Shown: piece after piece, positions 21,175 through 33,859 of the stretch
How positions within the stretch are numbered: the first letter of the stretch is position 1
How the letters are laid out: each line of letters begins with the position of its first letter
Assembly (NCBI GenBank): GCA_030144725.1
Contig: JASKMD010000008.1
Location: 9,746,858-9,810,857 of the forward strand
Direction of reading: 5' to 3'
Origin: Haematococcus lacustris
Lineage: Eukaryota > Chlorophyta > Chlorophyceae > Chlamydomonadales > Haematococcaceae
Length of the DNA: 64,000 bases
The notes under the pieces: model-generated
Databases searched by the model: none
Seen by the model: only the letters and a program-made list of their open reading frames with translations
What the model was told of the DNA's origin: nothing
Translations under genes and position numbers: made by a program

Positions 21175-24100
21175 ATGGATGAAGATGATGAATGCCGTGT
21201 GTGTCGTGGGGGAGCAGAGGCTGGAGAGCTCATCGCACCCTGCAAGTGCAATGGATCTGTACGCTTCGCGCACCAGGTGCGTGGTCAAGTCGCGACAAAG
21301 CAGTTGCCCGCTCCCGTCTTAGAAACTGCCGACCCTTACTCCGCAGAGCTGCATCGAGGGCTGGCTGAAAGTGAGCGGGCGGGATGCGTGTGAGGTGCGT
21401 GGCGTCAGGCAGGCCTGCTGTCCGTGCCAAGGGGCTGTCGCTGAGAATGGTGGTCTGCCCTTGCAGCTGTGCCATGAGCAGTACAGGTTCGAACCGCTGT
21501 GGAGGCCTGACCGCCCTGCCCGCCTGCCCTGGTGGCTGGTCCTGGCAGGCGTGCTGCAGCGGCTGATGCACACATTCAAGGTTTGTGCGCCAGCTCAGCT
21601 GTGCAGCAAGAGCAGCCTGGCCTGTGGCGCCACTCTGGCTGCTGCAATGTTACTTGGCTCGCCCAGTACAGCTTTGCTCCTCTGACACTTGTGAGACCCA
21701 GCCCCAGCCCCAACCCCAGCCCCAGCCCCAGCCCCAGCCCCAACCCCAGCCCCAGCCCCCAGCTGCCCTTGCCTTGCCCCCCCTGCAGTTCTGTGTGGGC
21801 CTGCTGCTGTGGGGCGTGCTGCTCCCCTTCAGCACCACGCTGCTCTTCTGCCTGGCCTTTGCTCCCGACCTGGCGGCGGCGCAGCGCCTGGTGCACTGGC
21901 TGATGAGGGACCCCTGGCACGTGGGCATGTTCACGCTGCTGGGGGTCAGCCTGGCCATGGTCATCACCCTGGTGAGCCGGCCATGCACCTAGACCCACTC
22001 CCTGGGGTGCCATACCCCCCCACAACCCCCCCATGCCCTGCCACCCCCCTTACCAGCTCCTGCCTCACCCCCCCCCCTGGGGCCATGCTTGCACTGCTGC
22101 AGTAGTGGAGTGGTGGGGTGTGCTGAAGGCAGGGGGAGGGGTTTAGCTGGTTGGCCTCAAGGGGGCTGCTGCCCAGTGTGCTTGGGCAGTGACGGTGAGG
22201 TGTGGCTGCAGTGTGGTGTGGTGGACAGGGCCAGTGCTGTGGCTGTGCAGCAGAGCCTGCGCCTGTGCCTAACCTGCGGCGCCTCTGCTTGGTGCTGTCG
22301 GCCTTGCTGAGGTGAGGGGGGTGGCTGTGGTGCAGGTGTGCAATGCCGCCACCTCCCTACTGGGCGGCCTGATCATGCATTCGGCGCGCTGCCTCAGGCG
22401 CCTGGGCCGCGCCCTCAGGCCGCTGGACAGCGCCACACCGCAGCGCAGCACACCCGGCTTGAGGCTCACAGCAGCAGCTGGAGGAGGAGGAGGAGGAGGA
22501 GGAGGAGGGGGAGGAGCAGAAACAGGAGGAGCAGCAGCAGCAGCAGAGGCGGTTGTAGCAGCAGGAGCAGGGGCAGCGGCAGCGGCACAAGCCATAGAGT
22601 CAGCCACAGTAGACGGCAGCGCAACAAGTGTGGCAGCAGCAGCAGGAGGAGTCCTTGAGCCAGGCCCTGCAGCAGGCAGTGCTGGAGGGGGTGAGACAGG
22701 GCCGCCCCTGCCGCTACCAGGGGCAGGACACAAACCTCAAGCACCTGAAGCAGCAGCTGCAGTGCCCGCAAGCAGGGCGGCAGGACAGGCAGCAGCAGCC
22801 AGAGCAGCAGCAGCAGCAGCGCAGGCGTCTGGTGAGGCAGCAGAGGCAGCAGGCAGTAGGGCCAGGGGCCTTGGGGCTGAGGGAGGCAGCAGCCCCTTGG
22901 AGCCAAGGCCAGCAGGGCATGCAGGGCCAGGCTGCCCGCTTCATGTGGAAGGCGAGGGGGAGACCAGCCCCTGGCCTAACCCACCCCTGATCCCTGGTGA
23001 CGGTCAACGGCTGGCGGCGCCTGGCAGCCAGCAGCTGGGGCAGGCAGCGGTGGCAGCAGCAGCAGCAGCTGGGGCGGAATCTCAGCCCACACTGGACAGC
23101 GGCAGCCCCATGGCTATGGCTAAGGTGGCAGTGGGGCCCACAGGGGGGCAGGGGGGGGGCCCAGCTCCTCAGCCAGGCGCCCCTGAGGCCAGCCAGCCCC
23201 CCACACCCGCCCCGCTGCCGGGCGCGCAGGCTGTGGCAGTTGCTGCGCTGCCGGCTGCTCCTGGCCCAGCACCTGCACTGATGCCAAAGGCCGCGGGCGT
23301 GCTGACGCAGCCCCCCCCGCCCCCGACCCTAGCCTCGGCCCCGGCCCCAGCCCCCGCCGCCCCAGGTGCAGCTGCCGCCCCGCTGGCCGCCAGTCTGCCT
23401 GGCGCTGGGTCCGCACCTGGTGTCGGGCCAGTGCTTGCAGCAGGGCCTGATGCAGGAGCAGCAGCGGGGGCTGCAGGGGGCGCGGGGGCAAGGGCTGAGG
23501 CTGAGGCTGGTGCGGCCCCTGGACCTGCAGCTGCTGCGGGCGGTGTGGGGCCAGGGGCAGGGGCAGGGGCAGGGCCAGGGGCAGGGGCAGGGCCAGGGCC
23601 TGCTGGTGTTGGGGTTGAGGTGGCTGCAGCAGCAGGCGGGGGGGCGCAGGGGCCGGGGCTGTGGGGCCCTGTTGGGCGCATGGTGGGCCAGGCTGCGGGG
23701 GCGGACCTGCCGCTGCTGGCCAACGTGGGCCAGGTGGGAGGGGGCCGAGGGGCAGGGCCGCGGGTAGACAGCGGCAGACAGCGGCCAGGGGGGCAGAGCG
23801 GGGGGGGGGGGGGGGTCAAAGGTGGTTAGGGCGGTTGGGTTGGTTACTGTGCAAGGGGCTGGCTGTGCACTGGTGATCGCCAGCTGTGTGCTGTGTGCAG
23901 TTGGTGCTAGGCAGACACTGGCGGCAGGCAGCAGCAGGCCAGGGGGGCCGCGGTGGCCTGAGGGTTGCCTGCCTGGCTGGTGGCGTGAAGGGGGTGAGGG
24001 AGGGCAGGGCGCCTTGCATGCGAGAGAAGGGCATACCCGCTGCTCCTCCTCCTCCTCCCTTCCTGCTCCTCCCCCCGCCCTGCTTCTGGCCGCCTGCTGC

Positions 24101-27100
24101 CCTGCACCCACGGGTCCCTGCCCTCGCCCCGCCCCTGACCTGCCCCTAGCCCCTCCCCCCGGCCTGCCCCCGCATGCAGGTGATGGCCATCCTCCTCCTC
24201 TACGCCCTGGTACTGTTCAACACAGTGCAGCGGCCTCTGCTGCTGGGGCAGGCCCTGCTAGCACCCCCTCCCCCCCCAGGGCCGCCCACCCCCCACCCCC
24301 CAAGCCTCAGCTCAGGGCTGCTGCCCCCCAGCTGGCTGCAGGTCCACAGCCCCCTGCTCACCCTGTGGCGCGCCAACGCCAGGTACCTCCACCCCTACTT
24401 TAACTTTAACCACCTGGCCACCTTCTCACCACCTTCTGCCATCTCCAACCCAGCTGCCCTCCAGCTTCTGCCGCCCCGACCTCCACCAATGCAGCCAGAG
24501 GTGTTGCGGGGGCAGGCGCCTGAGATGCCTGAGCAGAGGCTGGTGGTTGGGGGGTGGGCTGAGGGGCCTGAGGGCGCTGGGGGGGCCAGCAGTGACCCCG
24601 GTGCGGCAGCTGGAGGGGCAGGGGGTGGGGGGGGCGGGGGTGCCGGCAGCAGCGGCAGCGGGAGGCAGCTGCCCAGCCGTGGCCTCACCACACAGGTCAG
24701 CTGTACAGGCAGAGCACCCACTTGCTCCGACTGACTCACCCCCGTCAGGGCTGGCAGCGGGGGCTGATGTTGCTGCCAGCGTCGCACCAGCAGGCGGGCC
24801 AGGCAGCCTCCCGCAAGCAGCCCCCCTCCCCCTGCCAGCTGGGGGGCCTGAGTGTCACCCCCCCCTGGCTGCTGCACAGGCAGGTGGCCAGGCGCCGCCA
24901 GCCCCGCCTGCTGCTGCCCTCAGCCCTGACAGGGCGGTCAGCCTGGTTGGCGGCCCTGATGCAGGCAGTGGTACAGCGGCCCCCCCCCCCCCCTGGCAGC
25001 GCTGCCCAGGTTGAGGGCGGGGTGGGCCCAGCCCCTCCCGCAGGCGCCTTGCAGGGGGCTGCTGGTGGAGGTGGGCGTCCTGGTGCTGGAGGCGGTGGCC
25101 GGGTGGTCAGCAGGGAAGAGCAGGAGCAGCAGGAGCGGGAGGCACAGGGAAGGCAGCAGGGGGGGGAGGGGGGGCAGGCGGCTGGGGGCCAGGGGGCTGG
25201 AGCGGAGCCAGTGGCGGATGTCCAGGGGGGGGAGGCTGGGGGCGGCAGTGAGAGCGCTGTGTGGGGGGAGGCGGGAGGACCCCAGGGGGTCGAGGAGGGC
25301 CAGGAGGGGGAGGCCTCACTGCTGGTTGGGTCAAAGGAGGGTGGGGATGATGATGAGGGTGGGGAGGGTGAGGAGGAGGAGGAGGAGGAGGAGGAGGAGG
25401 AGCGTGACGGGGTATCAGAGGAGGAGGAGGACGAGCAGGCAAGTGGGCGCATGGGCTGGCCATCACTCTCTCCCCAAAGTGCCATCACAGCCTGTCTGCC
25501 CAGCTGCCCAGGCTGGTAGGCTACAGTGCCTGGCTGCTGCCTGGCTCCCCTGCTGATGGCCTGGCTTGGCGAGGAGGTCTATGAGGCTAGGGCGCGGAGC
25601 AGCCCCCCTCTAGCAGTAGCAGGACAGGCCCCATACCGACCCCAGTCCTGCCCCCTGACTCAGCTCCGCTTCCTGCTGTGCCCCGCCCCGCCCTGCCCTG
25701 CCCTGCCCTGCTCAGGCTGTGGCCAAGGTGGTGCGGCGCAACCGGCTGGCGCTGCTGGAGCTGCTCACCTCCCGGCTGACCCGCCTGCCCAGCCCTGTCC
25801 GCCGCTACTGGCGCCCGCTGCTGCTGGGTCAGCTGCTGGTGGGCTGCGAGCTGGCGCTGCTGGCGGCGGGCCTGGCGCTGCTGCTGCTGCTGCTGCACGC
25901 TGCCAGCGCATGGCTGGAGTGGAGGCAGCGGGCCGCAGCGGAGGCCAGGGTCAGGGGGGTGGGCGGCCAGGGACAGGGGGGAGAGCGTGAGGTTGCCAGG
26001 GGAGGAGCAGCAGGTGAAGGAGGCCAGGCTGGGGCTCAGGCAGCAGTGGGTGTGGAAGGGCAAGGTGGGGTAGCCCGGCCCCGCTGGGGGTGGGCAGGGG
26101 CACAGGCGGTGATAGTGGGTGGTGTGAGAGGCGCAGGGGGCGGCAGGCTACAGCAGGGAGGGGGGGCTGAGGGTGAGAGGGGGCAGGGCAGGAATGCGCT
26201 AGGGGCTGGGGCGGCGGGCAGGGGGGTGGGTGGTGTGTGGGGCCCTGGGACGCTGGGTGCTGAGGTAGCCCGGCTGCGTGGCGAGCTTGTGGCGGCCCGT
26301 GCTGACCTGGCTGCCGCCCAGCAGCAGCTAGGTAACCGGGCCGCCCCCCTCCCTGCTGCTGCGCTGCACTCCCCCCTGGCGGCGGCTGCATTGTCAGCCA
26401 GCAGGGCCAGGGCGCTGAGTGTGCTGCAGGAGGTGGAGGAAGTCGCTGCAGCATTGGATCGTCATGACCGGGAAGTCACTGCAGCGTTGGATCGTCATGA
26501 CCGGGAAGGGGTGGGAAGGGGTGGGGAGGGGGCGGGTGGGAGTGGGAGTGGGTTGGGAAGGGGTGGGGAGGGGGCGGGTGGGAGTGGGTTGCGAAGGGGG
26601 AGGGAGTGTGGGGAGCAACATGAGAAGGGGGTGGTGGAGGGAGAGGGGGAGGAGGAGAGGGGGTGGGAGGAGGGTGGAAGTGAGGAGGAAGGGTGTAGTG
26701 AGGGTGAAGAGGAGGAGGAGGAGGAGGAGGAGGAGGCGTCCCGGGCTGCTGCTCCAGGGTCAGGAGGAAGGGAGAGGCAGCTGGAGGTGGGCACCGCTGC
26801 CCTCCACGGCAGGTTTGGCCCCCCGGGCGTCATGAGGGGGCCGGGCCCTCCAGCTGGCCAGCAGTCAGGTGCCGCCCCCTCCCAGCCCCCCTCCCCGGCC
26901 CCCCTGGGTGCCGTGTCCTGGCCAGGGCTGGGCAGTGGAGCGGACAGCAGCCACAGCGGCCCCCCTGCTCCTGAGGTGGCGGCCAGGCCAGATGCACGGA
27001 CTGCGCAGCGCCTGCAGGCCAGGAGGGGTGGGGGCGGGCTTGCGCGGCAGCGGCTGCAAAGGAGGAGCGCAGCACCACAGACCTCGTCCCCCGGGACGGC

Positions 27101-30100
27101 TGCTGGCTCGAGTTGGCCCCCCTGCCCCCCCGCCCCCACGCAGCCAGGGGCGGGTCAGGGGGCCCTCAGGCCAGGGTCAGGCTTGGGGCAACAGGTGTTG
27201 GGGGATGGGCTGCCTCCCCCCCCATCCCCCCTGCCTCCCCCCTCCTGCCCCCCCACTGCTGCCCCCAGCTTAGCCTGGCCTGAGGCCCCTCCACCACCCT
27301 CCCCCCTGCCTCAGCTGCCCGCCACCCCCCAATCACCCTCCCCTGCTGACCTCGCCACCTCAGCTGGGGCTGGGGCTGGGGCTGCAGCAGCACGGGGCGA
27401 AGGCCTAGCCCAGCAGCACATGCAGGTCTCCCCTTCTGCCCTCCCCTCCTGGCCCACATGGCCCACATTGCCAGACGCCCCCTTCCCCCCCACCTCCCTG
27501 CTGCTCACCCCCCCCGCACCCCTGCCTGGGTTCAGGGCAGGGGAGGATACGCCAGAGTCAGCAGGGCAGGGCAGGTCGGGGGGGCGGTCAAGGCGGGGCA
27601 GGCGGTCAAGGCCCCTGCCATCCCAGCAGTTGCCTGACAGACCAGCTGCCCCCCCCCCCCCCACCCCAGCAGCACTTCAACACTGCACAGCCCCAGCAGC
27701 AGCAGCAGGGGCAGCAGCAGCAGCCCCCCCAGCAGCAACGGCGCCAGCGATGGCGGCCTGCTGCCCGGGCTGTGCTCGCGCAGTGTGGCCGTGGCCTGCG
27801 AGGGCTGTGCCGCTGCGTACGCCACCAAGGGGCGGCAGCGGGCGGCGTGGGGGCGGGGGCAGCGGCCTTGGCTGCTAGCGCCTCGCTGCTGCTGGGGCAG
27901 CCCCCAGCCGCCATGGGTGCTGCTGCGGCGCGAGCAGGGGTGGCTGGGGTGGTGCTGGGGGCGGTCGGTTCCTGGCTGGGCACACGCGGCCTGACCCAGT
28001 CTCTGGAGGCTGGCCTGACCGAACTGGTCTATCAAATCGCTGTAGGTGGTGAAGGTGCACCATGGCAGATAGAGGTGCTTGCATGGCAGGTAGAGGTACA
28101 TGCATGCATGCATGCTGCACTGCTGGTGCTGTGGGTGTGGAGGTGAACTGCACGGTGTGTGGTGTGTGGCGTGTTGGGTGCAGGGCTGGCAGCGTGAGGT
28201 GCAGCACGAGCTGGTGTTCAAGCCGGTAATGGGGCTGTGGGCGCTGCTGTGCCTCAACGGCCTGCTCAAGTACAACCAGGCTGTGTACGACCTGGCGGCC
28301 AAGGTGAGCGGCAGGGGGGCAGCAGCAGCAGCGGCAATGGAGGTGGACACGCAGCAGCAGGGGGGCCCTAGAAGGGCCTTGCATTCTATAGGGGAGTGGG
28401 CGGTTGCATGCTGTGCTCCATGAAGCATCACATGGAGGTCACATGGGCTGAGCTGCGCCCCCCTGTGGTGCTCGCTGTGCAGTCGCCTGTTGTCGCGCTG
28501 GCCTGCGGCTGGCTGTTCTGGCACGCCCTCCTGAGCCGCTCGCTGCTGGCCCTACTGGCGCGCCTGCACGCGGCGCTGGGGGCGAGGCTGCGCCCCGGAG
28601 CCCTGCCACTGCTGCAGGTGGGCCAGGCTGGAGGCAGGGGGGTGGAGGGGGGAGGAGGGAGGGGAGGTAGAGAGCATAGAAGGTGTGAGTGTGACAAGGG
28701 AGGGGAAACAAGTATAGGGGGTTATGGGGGTGAGTAAAGGAGCTAGGGGGGGGGGGGGTCCGGTAGAGGAGGGGAGGGGAGGGGACAATAGCGAGGAGTG
28801 TGCACGAGGTGGGGCGGGGAGGTTTGAGGGTGGAAGGGGAGGAGGGCAGGTAAGGGTCAGGCAGGGGCAAGGGCCCAGCTGTTGATGCTGGGGTCAGGCT
28901 GCTGTGCCCTCTCCATCTCGTCTCCAGCCCCCCTGCCCCCCAGCCCCCCTGCCCCCCAGCCCCCTCGCCCCCCACCCCCCCCCTGCTTTATCGCCCTCCC
29001 TCCCCTTCTCCACCCTCCACCCCCCCTGCCCCCTAGGCCTTGGCCTTGACCGCCCGCCCCCCCACACCCTAACCCCACCCCCTCTGCAGGCGGATCGCCC
29101 CCTGGTCTTGTTGGAGCGCAGGCTGCGGGCCGCAACCCTCCGGGCGCTGGGCCGGCTGCAGCCCCGCACCGAGCTTACGCTGGCCCTGCTGTACCTGGGG
29201 CTGCGCCTGGTCATGCTGGCGGCTAGCCTGGTGTGTGCCATGGCGGCGGGCACGCTGCTGCTGTACCTGCCGGCACTGATGGCACGCAGCCTGGTGAGGT
29301 GCTGGGGGAGGGGTCTCACTCCCCACTCTCACTCCCACATCACCCCCTACACTTTACTCCCCACCCCACCCCCCTCACCTCCATTCATTTCACTCCCGCC
29401 CCCATTCCCCTCCCACACTGCCTGTCTGCCGGCCAGGGTCCCTGCCTGGGTGCCTTTGCCCTGCCCTGCGTGCCCTGCTGCCTGCTCCCAGCCCTGCCCC
29501 CTCCTGGCGCTGCCCCCCTGCCCCCAGCCTTGCCCCCTCCAGCCCCCCCTGCCCCCCTGCCCAGGCCCCTGGTCTGTACCCCCTGGAGCTGCACCTGCTG
29601 CCGCGTTTCAACGGGGTGCAGCAGGAGCTCAACTTGACGCTGCTGCTGGCGCTGTGTCAGCCCCTGGTCAAGGTGACGCACAGCAGACGGGCAACAAACA
29701 CCCCCCTGTGACCCCCGCCCCTCACCCCGCCCCTGCTACCTAGGGGGGGCAGGGAGCCAAGAAGGATCCACTATGTTGCCTGAGCCTGACATGAGTAGAC
29801 AGACAGCCGTGGAGGGTCGTCAGCCTGGTGGTGCTGTCCGCCTGGCCGCCTGGCCGCCTGGCCGCCTGCCTGCCTGTCTGTCTGCCTGTACAGGGTGAGT
29901 CGTCTGCCTGGTGGTGCCGTCACCCCCTGCCTGCCCGGGTCCCTGCTGCAGGTGGATGCGGTGATAGGCTGGCTGGTGCAGGCCTGGCTGTGGGCCGTGG
30001 CCAGGGGGCTGGGCTGGACACAGTACCTGCTGCCGCACCCCACACCCCCAGGGCAGCAGCAGCAGCAGCCAGGTCGGCAGCAGGGGGGGTTACAGAACCA

Positions 30101-33100
30101 GGCCGTGGCAGCAAGGCCGGCTGCAGCGCCTCAAGACCAGGAGCCACAACACGGACAGCAACAGCAGGAGCAGCAGCAGGAGCAGCAGGAGCAGCAGCAG
30201 GAGCAGCAGGAGCAGCAGCTCCCCGCTGATCAAGGGGTTGTGGGGCAGGCGCTGGCTGCTGGGCACTGCCCTCCTCCCTCCTCCCCCGCCCCCCCCCCTC
30301 CTCCCCCCTGCCCCTGCCTAGCCAGGCAGCAGTGGGGCTGCCACCCTCCCCACCAGAGCAGTCTGCGGCACTGGCCACCACTACACTGCCAGCTGGGGCA
30401 AGTGCAGCCGCCGCCCAGCCCCACCCGCCCAGCCCCAGCCTCCCTGGCTGCCAGGCTGCGGGCACCCAGGGGCCGGCCTCCCCCTCAGAGCCTGTGCTGG
30501 CCCCCAGTCAGCCACCAGGGGTGGGCTCACGCCAGACCAGTCTGCATGAACCGCCCCAACCGCCCCAACCAACCCCATCGCCCCATGAGCCACACCTGCC
30601 TCAGCTGCCCCAGGCAGAGCAGTCAACTGCCGCCTCCACCCCGGCCTGTACGGCTGCTGCAAGTGTTGATGCAGCTGCCCCAGCCAGCACAGCTGACCCC
30701 GCTGCTGCCCCCGCCCCCCCTACCCCTCCCCCTGCCCCTGAGGCCAGACCAGTGGAGTGGTACGCAGCGCAGCCCAGCTACCACCGCAAGGTCAGGGCCA
30801 GACCCCGTCTGCCTCACCCTGGCTGCCAGGGGCTGACACCAGCACTGCCTGCGGTCAGGGCAGTTGGCGACAGTTGAGATCCATGGCGCTGGGGCTCTAG
30901 CTAGCCCCTTGCCGGCGCACCCGCCTGCCCACCTGCCTGCCCACCTGCCCGCTCGCCCGCCCACCTGGCTCAAGTCACGAGCCGCTGGCCCCTGTCCCTG
31001 CCCCCCTCACGTGCTGCCTGCCCTGCCTGCCCACCTGGCCGGCTGTGCAGGTGGCCTTGTTTTGCCTGCTGGCCACGCTGTGCCTGCTGCTGCTGTCGCT
31101 GCTGTGCCTGCTGCTGCCGCTGGCCCTGGGCCGCGCCACCCTGGCTGCCGCGGCGCCGCTCATCCGCCTGTACTTTGACGACGCGCCGAACCTGACCGAC
31201 CTCAACGCACTCAGTCTGGGCACGCTGCTGCTGGGCCTGGCCGCAACGCTGCTGCAGACGTGAGGGGCAGGGGGGGGGGCAGGGGGGGGGGGCAGGGGGG
31301 GGGGGCAGGGGGAGGGGGAGGGGCAGGGGGAGGAGGTGGGGGGTCCAGGGCGCAGGCGGTAGGGTGGCAAGACGCCTGGCTTGGCTGGCTTGGGTGTGAG
31401 CAGGGTGAGGTGGGCGGTGGGAGTGATGGGGCAGGGGCACAACTGGGTGGATGCTGGTTAGGGTCAAGGTCAAGGTTAGGGTTAGGGTTAGGGTTAGGGT
31501 TAGGGTTAGGGTGAGGGCTGGATCCCCTCTCTCTCTGTGGTTACAGACACATGGCATGTGGGGCATGTGTGAAGGCCCCCCCCCCCCCCCTCTCTGTGCA
31601 TTGCCTTGGGTCCTGGGCTGACCTGCTGGCTTAGGCCCTAGCTGCGGTCACCCGCCTGCCTGACTTCCCAGGCTGGCCTTCCCCCCTGGTTGCCTGTGCC
31701 CCCCCCCCACCCCCCCTCCCTGCCTCCCATCCTCGCAGAGTGAGCCACCAAGCCTCTGGCAGCTGGCGGCGTGCATGCGCCTGGCTAGGCCGTGCTGCAG
31801 TGCAGGCTGTCGGCAGCGCCCTGCTGTTTGCCTCCTGGCTGGGCGGCTGTGCGCTGCTGCTGGGCTTGCTGCTGTGGGCCTGCTGCCTGCCCCTGCGCCT
31901 GTTCACGCCGTACCAGACGCCGCTGCTGCTGCTGCACAAGGTGTGGCATGGCCTGATGTAGCCGCCTGGCTGCCTGGCATGTGGCTGCGCTGCCTGGTGG
32001 CCCTCATGACTCATCAGCCTGACTTGCTGACCTGCCCTATGGAGACCATTCAGGACCACATGTTTCATTGTGATTATCTCTGTCACTACTAGTCACCATT
32101 AGTGGTTATATCATTTTTGCTAGTCGACACCGGCTTTTCAGCTGGCTGCCAGGGGGGCTGTCAGGGAGTCAGGGGGCTGTAGGGGGGCAGGGGGGCCCAG
32201 AGTCCTGAGGCTGTGCCACTGGGCAGCACCAGAGCCAGCCTGGTGAGCCCAGCATGCAGGCCAGAGCAACAGCAGGCCCCCTGCAGGCCAGTGCAGCTTA
32301 GGGATGCCACGGCAAAGGGAAGGGCTTCCCTACCTGGTGCTGCTGCCTACACCCATCTTCATGACATGGCATTTGCCCCTAGCTGCGCCGTAGCACGTAC
32401 TTGGTGTTCATGAACCCCATGTGCCCTGGCTCATGCTCGCTTGATGCTGGGCGCGCTTGCATTGGCTGTTCAGGAGTGGCGGCTGGGCTTGATGTGGCTG
32501 GAGCTGGCCCACCTGCTGGCACTGCTCCGCATGCACGCTGTGAGTCGCGCACAGGCAGACGCTGCCTTCGCCAGCCTGGCCTGCCAGCCACCAGCCACCC
32601 GCCGCCTGCCCCACCCCCCAGCCCTTCCAGGCCAGAGCCCCCAGGCCCCACGCTCTACCCCCCCCCAACCCTCCAACACCCCTCCGCCCCCCTCCTCTTA
32701 TTCCTCCTCTGAATCCCCCTCTGATGCCCTGAGTCTAAGGCCCTGACACATTGTACCACACTGACCCATCCATTCAATCGCCTAGCCCCTACACCCAGTG
32801 ACCAGCCAGCAGCTGTTGGCCCCACCCCCCTCTGACCCCTCCTCTGACCCCTCCTCTGACCCCTCCTCTGACCCCTCCTCTGACCCCTCCTCTGACCCCT
32901 CCTCTGACCCCTCCTCTGACCCCTCCTCTGACCCCTCCTCTGACCCCTCCTCTGACCCCTCCTCTGACCCCTCCTCTGACCCCTCCTCTGACCCCTCCTC
33001 TGACCCCTCCTCTGACCCCTCCTCTGACCCCTCCTCTGACCCCTCCTCTGACCCCTCCTCTGACCCCTCCTCTGACCCCTCCTCTAATCCCCTCTTGGCC

Positions 33101-33859
33101 CTGGCACGATTCACCACTGACCCATCCACCTCACCGCAGGGCCTGCCCACACCCTGCCCAGCCCCTACACCCAGTGCCCGGCCCAGTGTCCACCCCTCCT
33201 CCTGATCCACCCCCTATGTGTGGAGTGTGGCTGAGTGGCAGTACTGGTGCACCCTGGCAGGCTCTGGACGGCCAGGTGCACGGCCTGGAGCACGGTGCGC
33301 TGCTGGCCTTGGAGCAGCGCTGGCGGGGTGCGGGCCGCCACTGGCTGGACCGCCTGGCGCTGCAGCTGGCGATCATGCAGCAGGTGGTTGGGGGCAGGGC
33401 AAGGGGCGACAGGGTGGGTGGGGTTTGGGGTAAAGTGAGGGCCAGAGCAAGGGGCGGGGTGAGAAGACCAGCAGTGCTGTGTCAACGTGCTTGCCTCTGA
33501 TGCTGAGGTTCAGGCCATGTGGCCCGACCGTGACGTGGGTGCAGGGCGGCTTGATGCACGCCCGGCCGCTGCACAGCCTACGTCACTTGGTGTGCCCGGT
33601 CGCGTTGCACCTGGCCACCACGCTTGCGGTGCCGTATGTGGCGACACGCGGCGTACTCCCGCGCATCCCGGGAATCCCGCGGTCCTGGGTCGCGCACGCC
33701 AATCTGTGGGGCTATCTGGCGTACGTGGCGGCCTGGTTGGCCGCCGCCTGCGTCCAGCTGCTCAAGGCCGCGGTGGTCAGGGTGCACGATGACATGTACA
33801 GGCAGCGGTACCTGGTTGGCCGGAAGCTGCTGAATTGGGGGGAAGGCAGCGCAAGGTAG
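21175..33859 (+). CDS. DOA10: DOA10/MARCH6-type RING-CH E3 ubiquitin ligase, very large multi-exon gene
   Basis: This is the ER-membrane E3 ligase of ER-associated degradation (yeast Doa10, human MARCH6, plant SUD1/CER9). RING-CH exons 21175-21276, 21347-21394 and 21467-21580 give the Cys4-His-Cys3 series CRVC, CKC, HQSC and LCHEQ. Membrane exons follow: 21789-21971, about 22330-23735, 24179-24383, about 25716-28041, 28184-28303, 28483-28618, 29090-29292, about 29564-29670, from 29950, 31051-31259, 31740-31940, 32472-32540, about 33260-33381 and 33545-33859. [20 protein letters not shown] (about 28219-28278) lies in one of these exons. The C-terminus [19 protein letters not shown] matches the conserved end of the family. 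The 22330-27900 and 29950-30790 regions carry very long Ala/Gly/Gln/Glu low-complexity runs, partly of uncertain exon status. The ATG used follows an acceptor site, so a further 5' exon is possible. Confidence 0.88.
21704..21770 (+). repeat. CAGCCC/CAACCC hexanucleotide array in intron
   Basis: About 11 units of CAGCCC with CAACCC variants precede the 3' splice site before the exon at 21789. Confidence 0.88.
31476..31511 (+). repeat. Interstitial telomere-type repeat (TTAGGG)6
   Basis: Six perfect TTAGGG units, preceded by degenerate GGTTAGGGTCAAGGTCAAGG, lie in the DOA10-type intron between exons 31051-31259 and 31740-31940. Confidence 0.92.
32831..33084 (+). repeat. 12-bp minisatellite TCTGACCCCTCC, about 21 copies
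   Basis: A near-perfect tandem array of a 12-bp unit. Because 12 is a multiple of three, it encodes Ser-Asp-Pro-Ser on the plus strand and Glu-Glu-Gly-Ser on the minus strand without stops. It lies between DOA10 exons 32472-32540 and about 33260-33381, where the flanking splice sites make it intronic. Confidence 0.95.

Noticed and set aside
22312..23829. A separate 505-codon Ala/Gly/Pro-rich gene
   Set aside because: It starts within, and shares frame with, a membrane exon of the DOA10-type gene. It has no independent domain and is better explained as part of that gene or its intron.
32782..33210. Glu-Glu-Gly-Ser repeat protein on the minus strand
   Set aside because: It is the complement of the 12-bp minisatellite inside the DOA10 gene, with no supporting exons.
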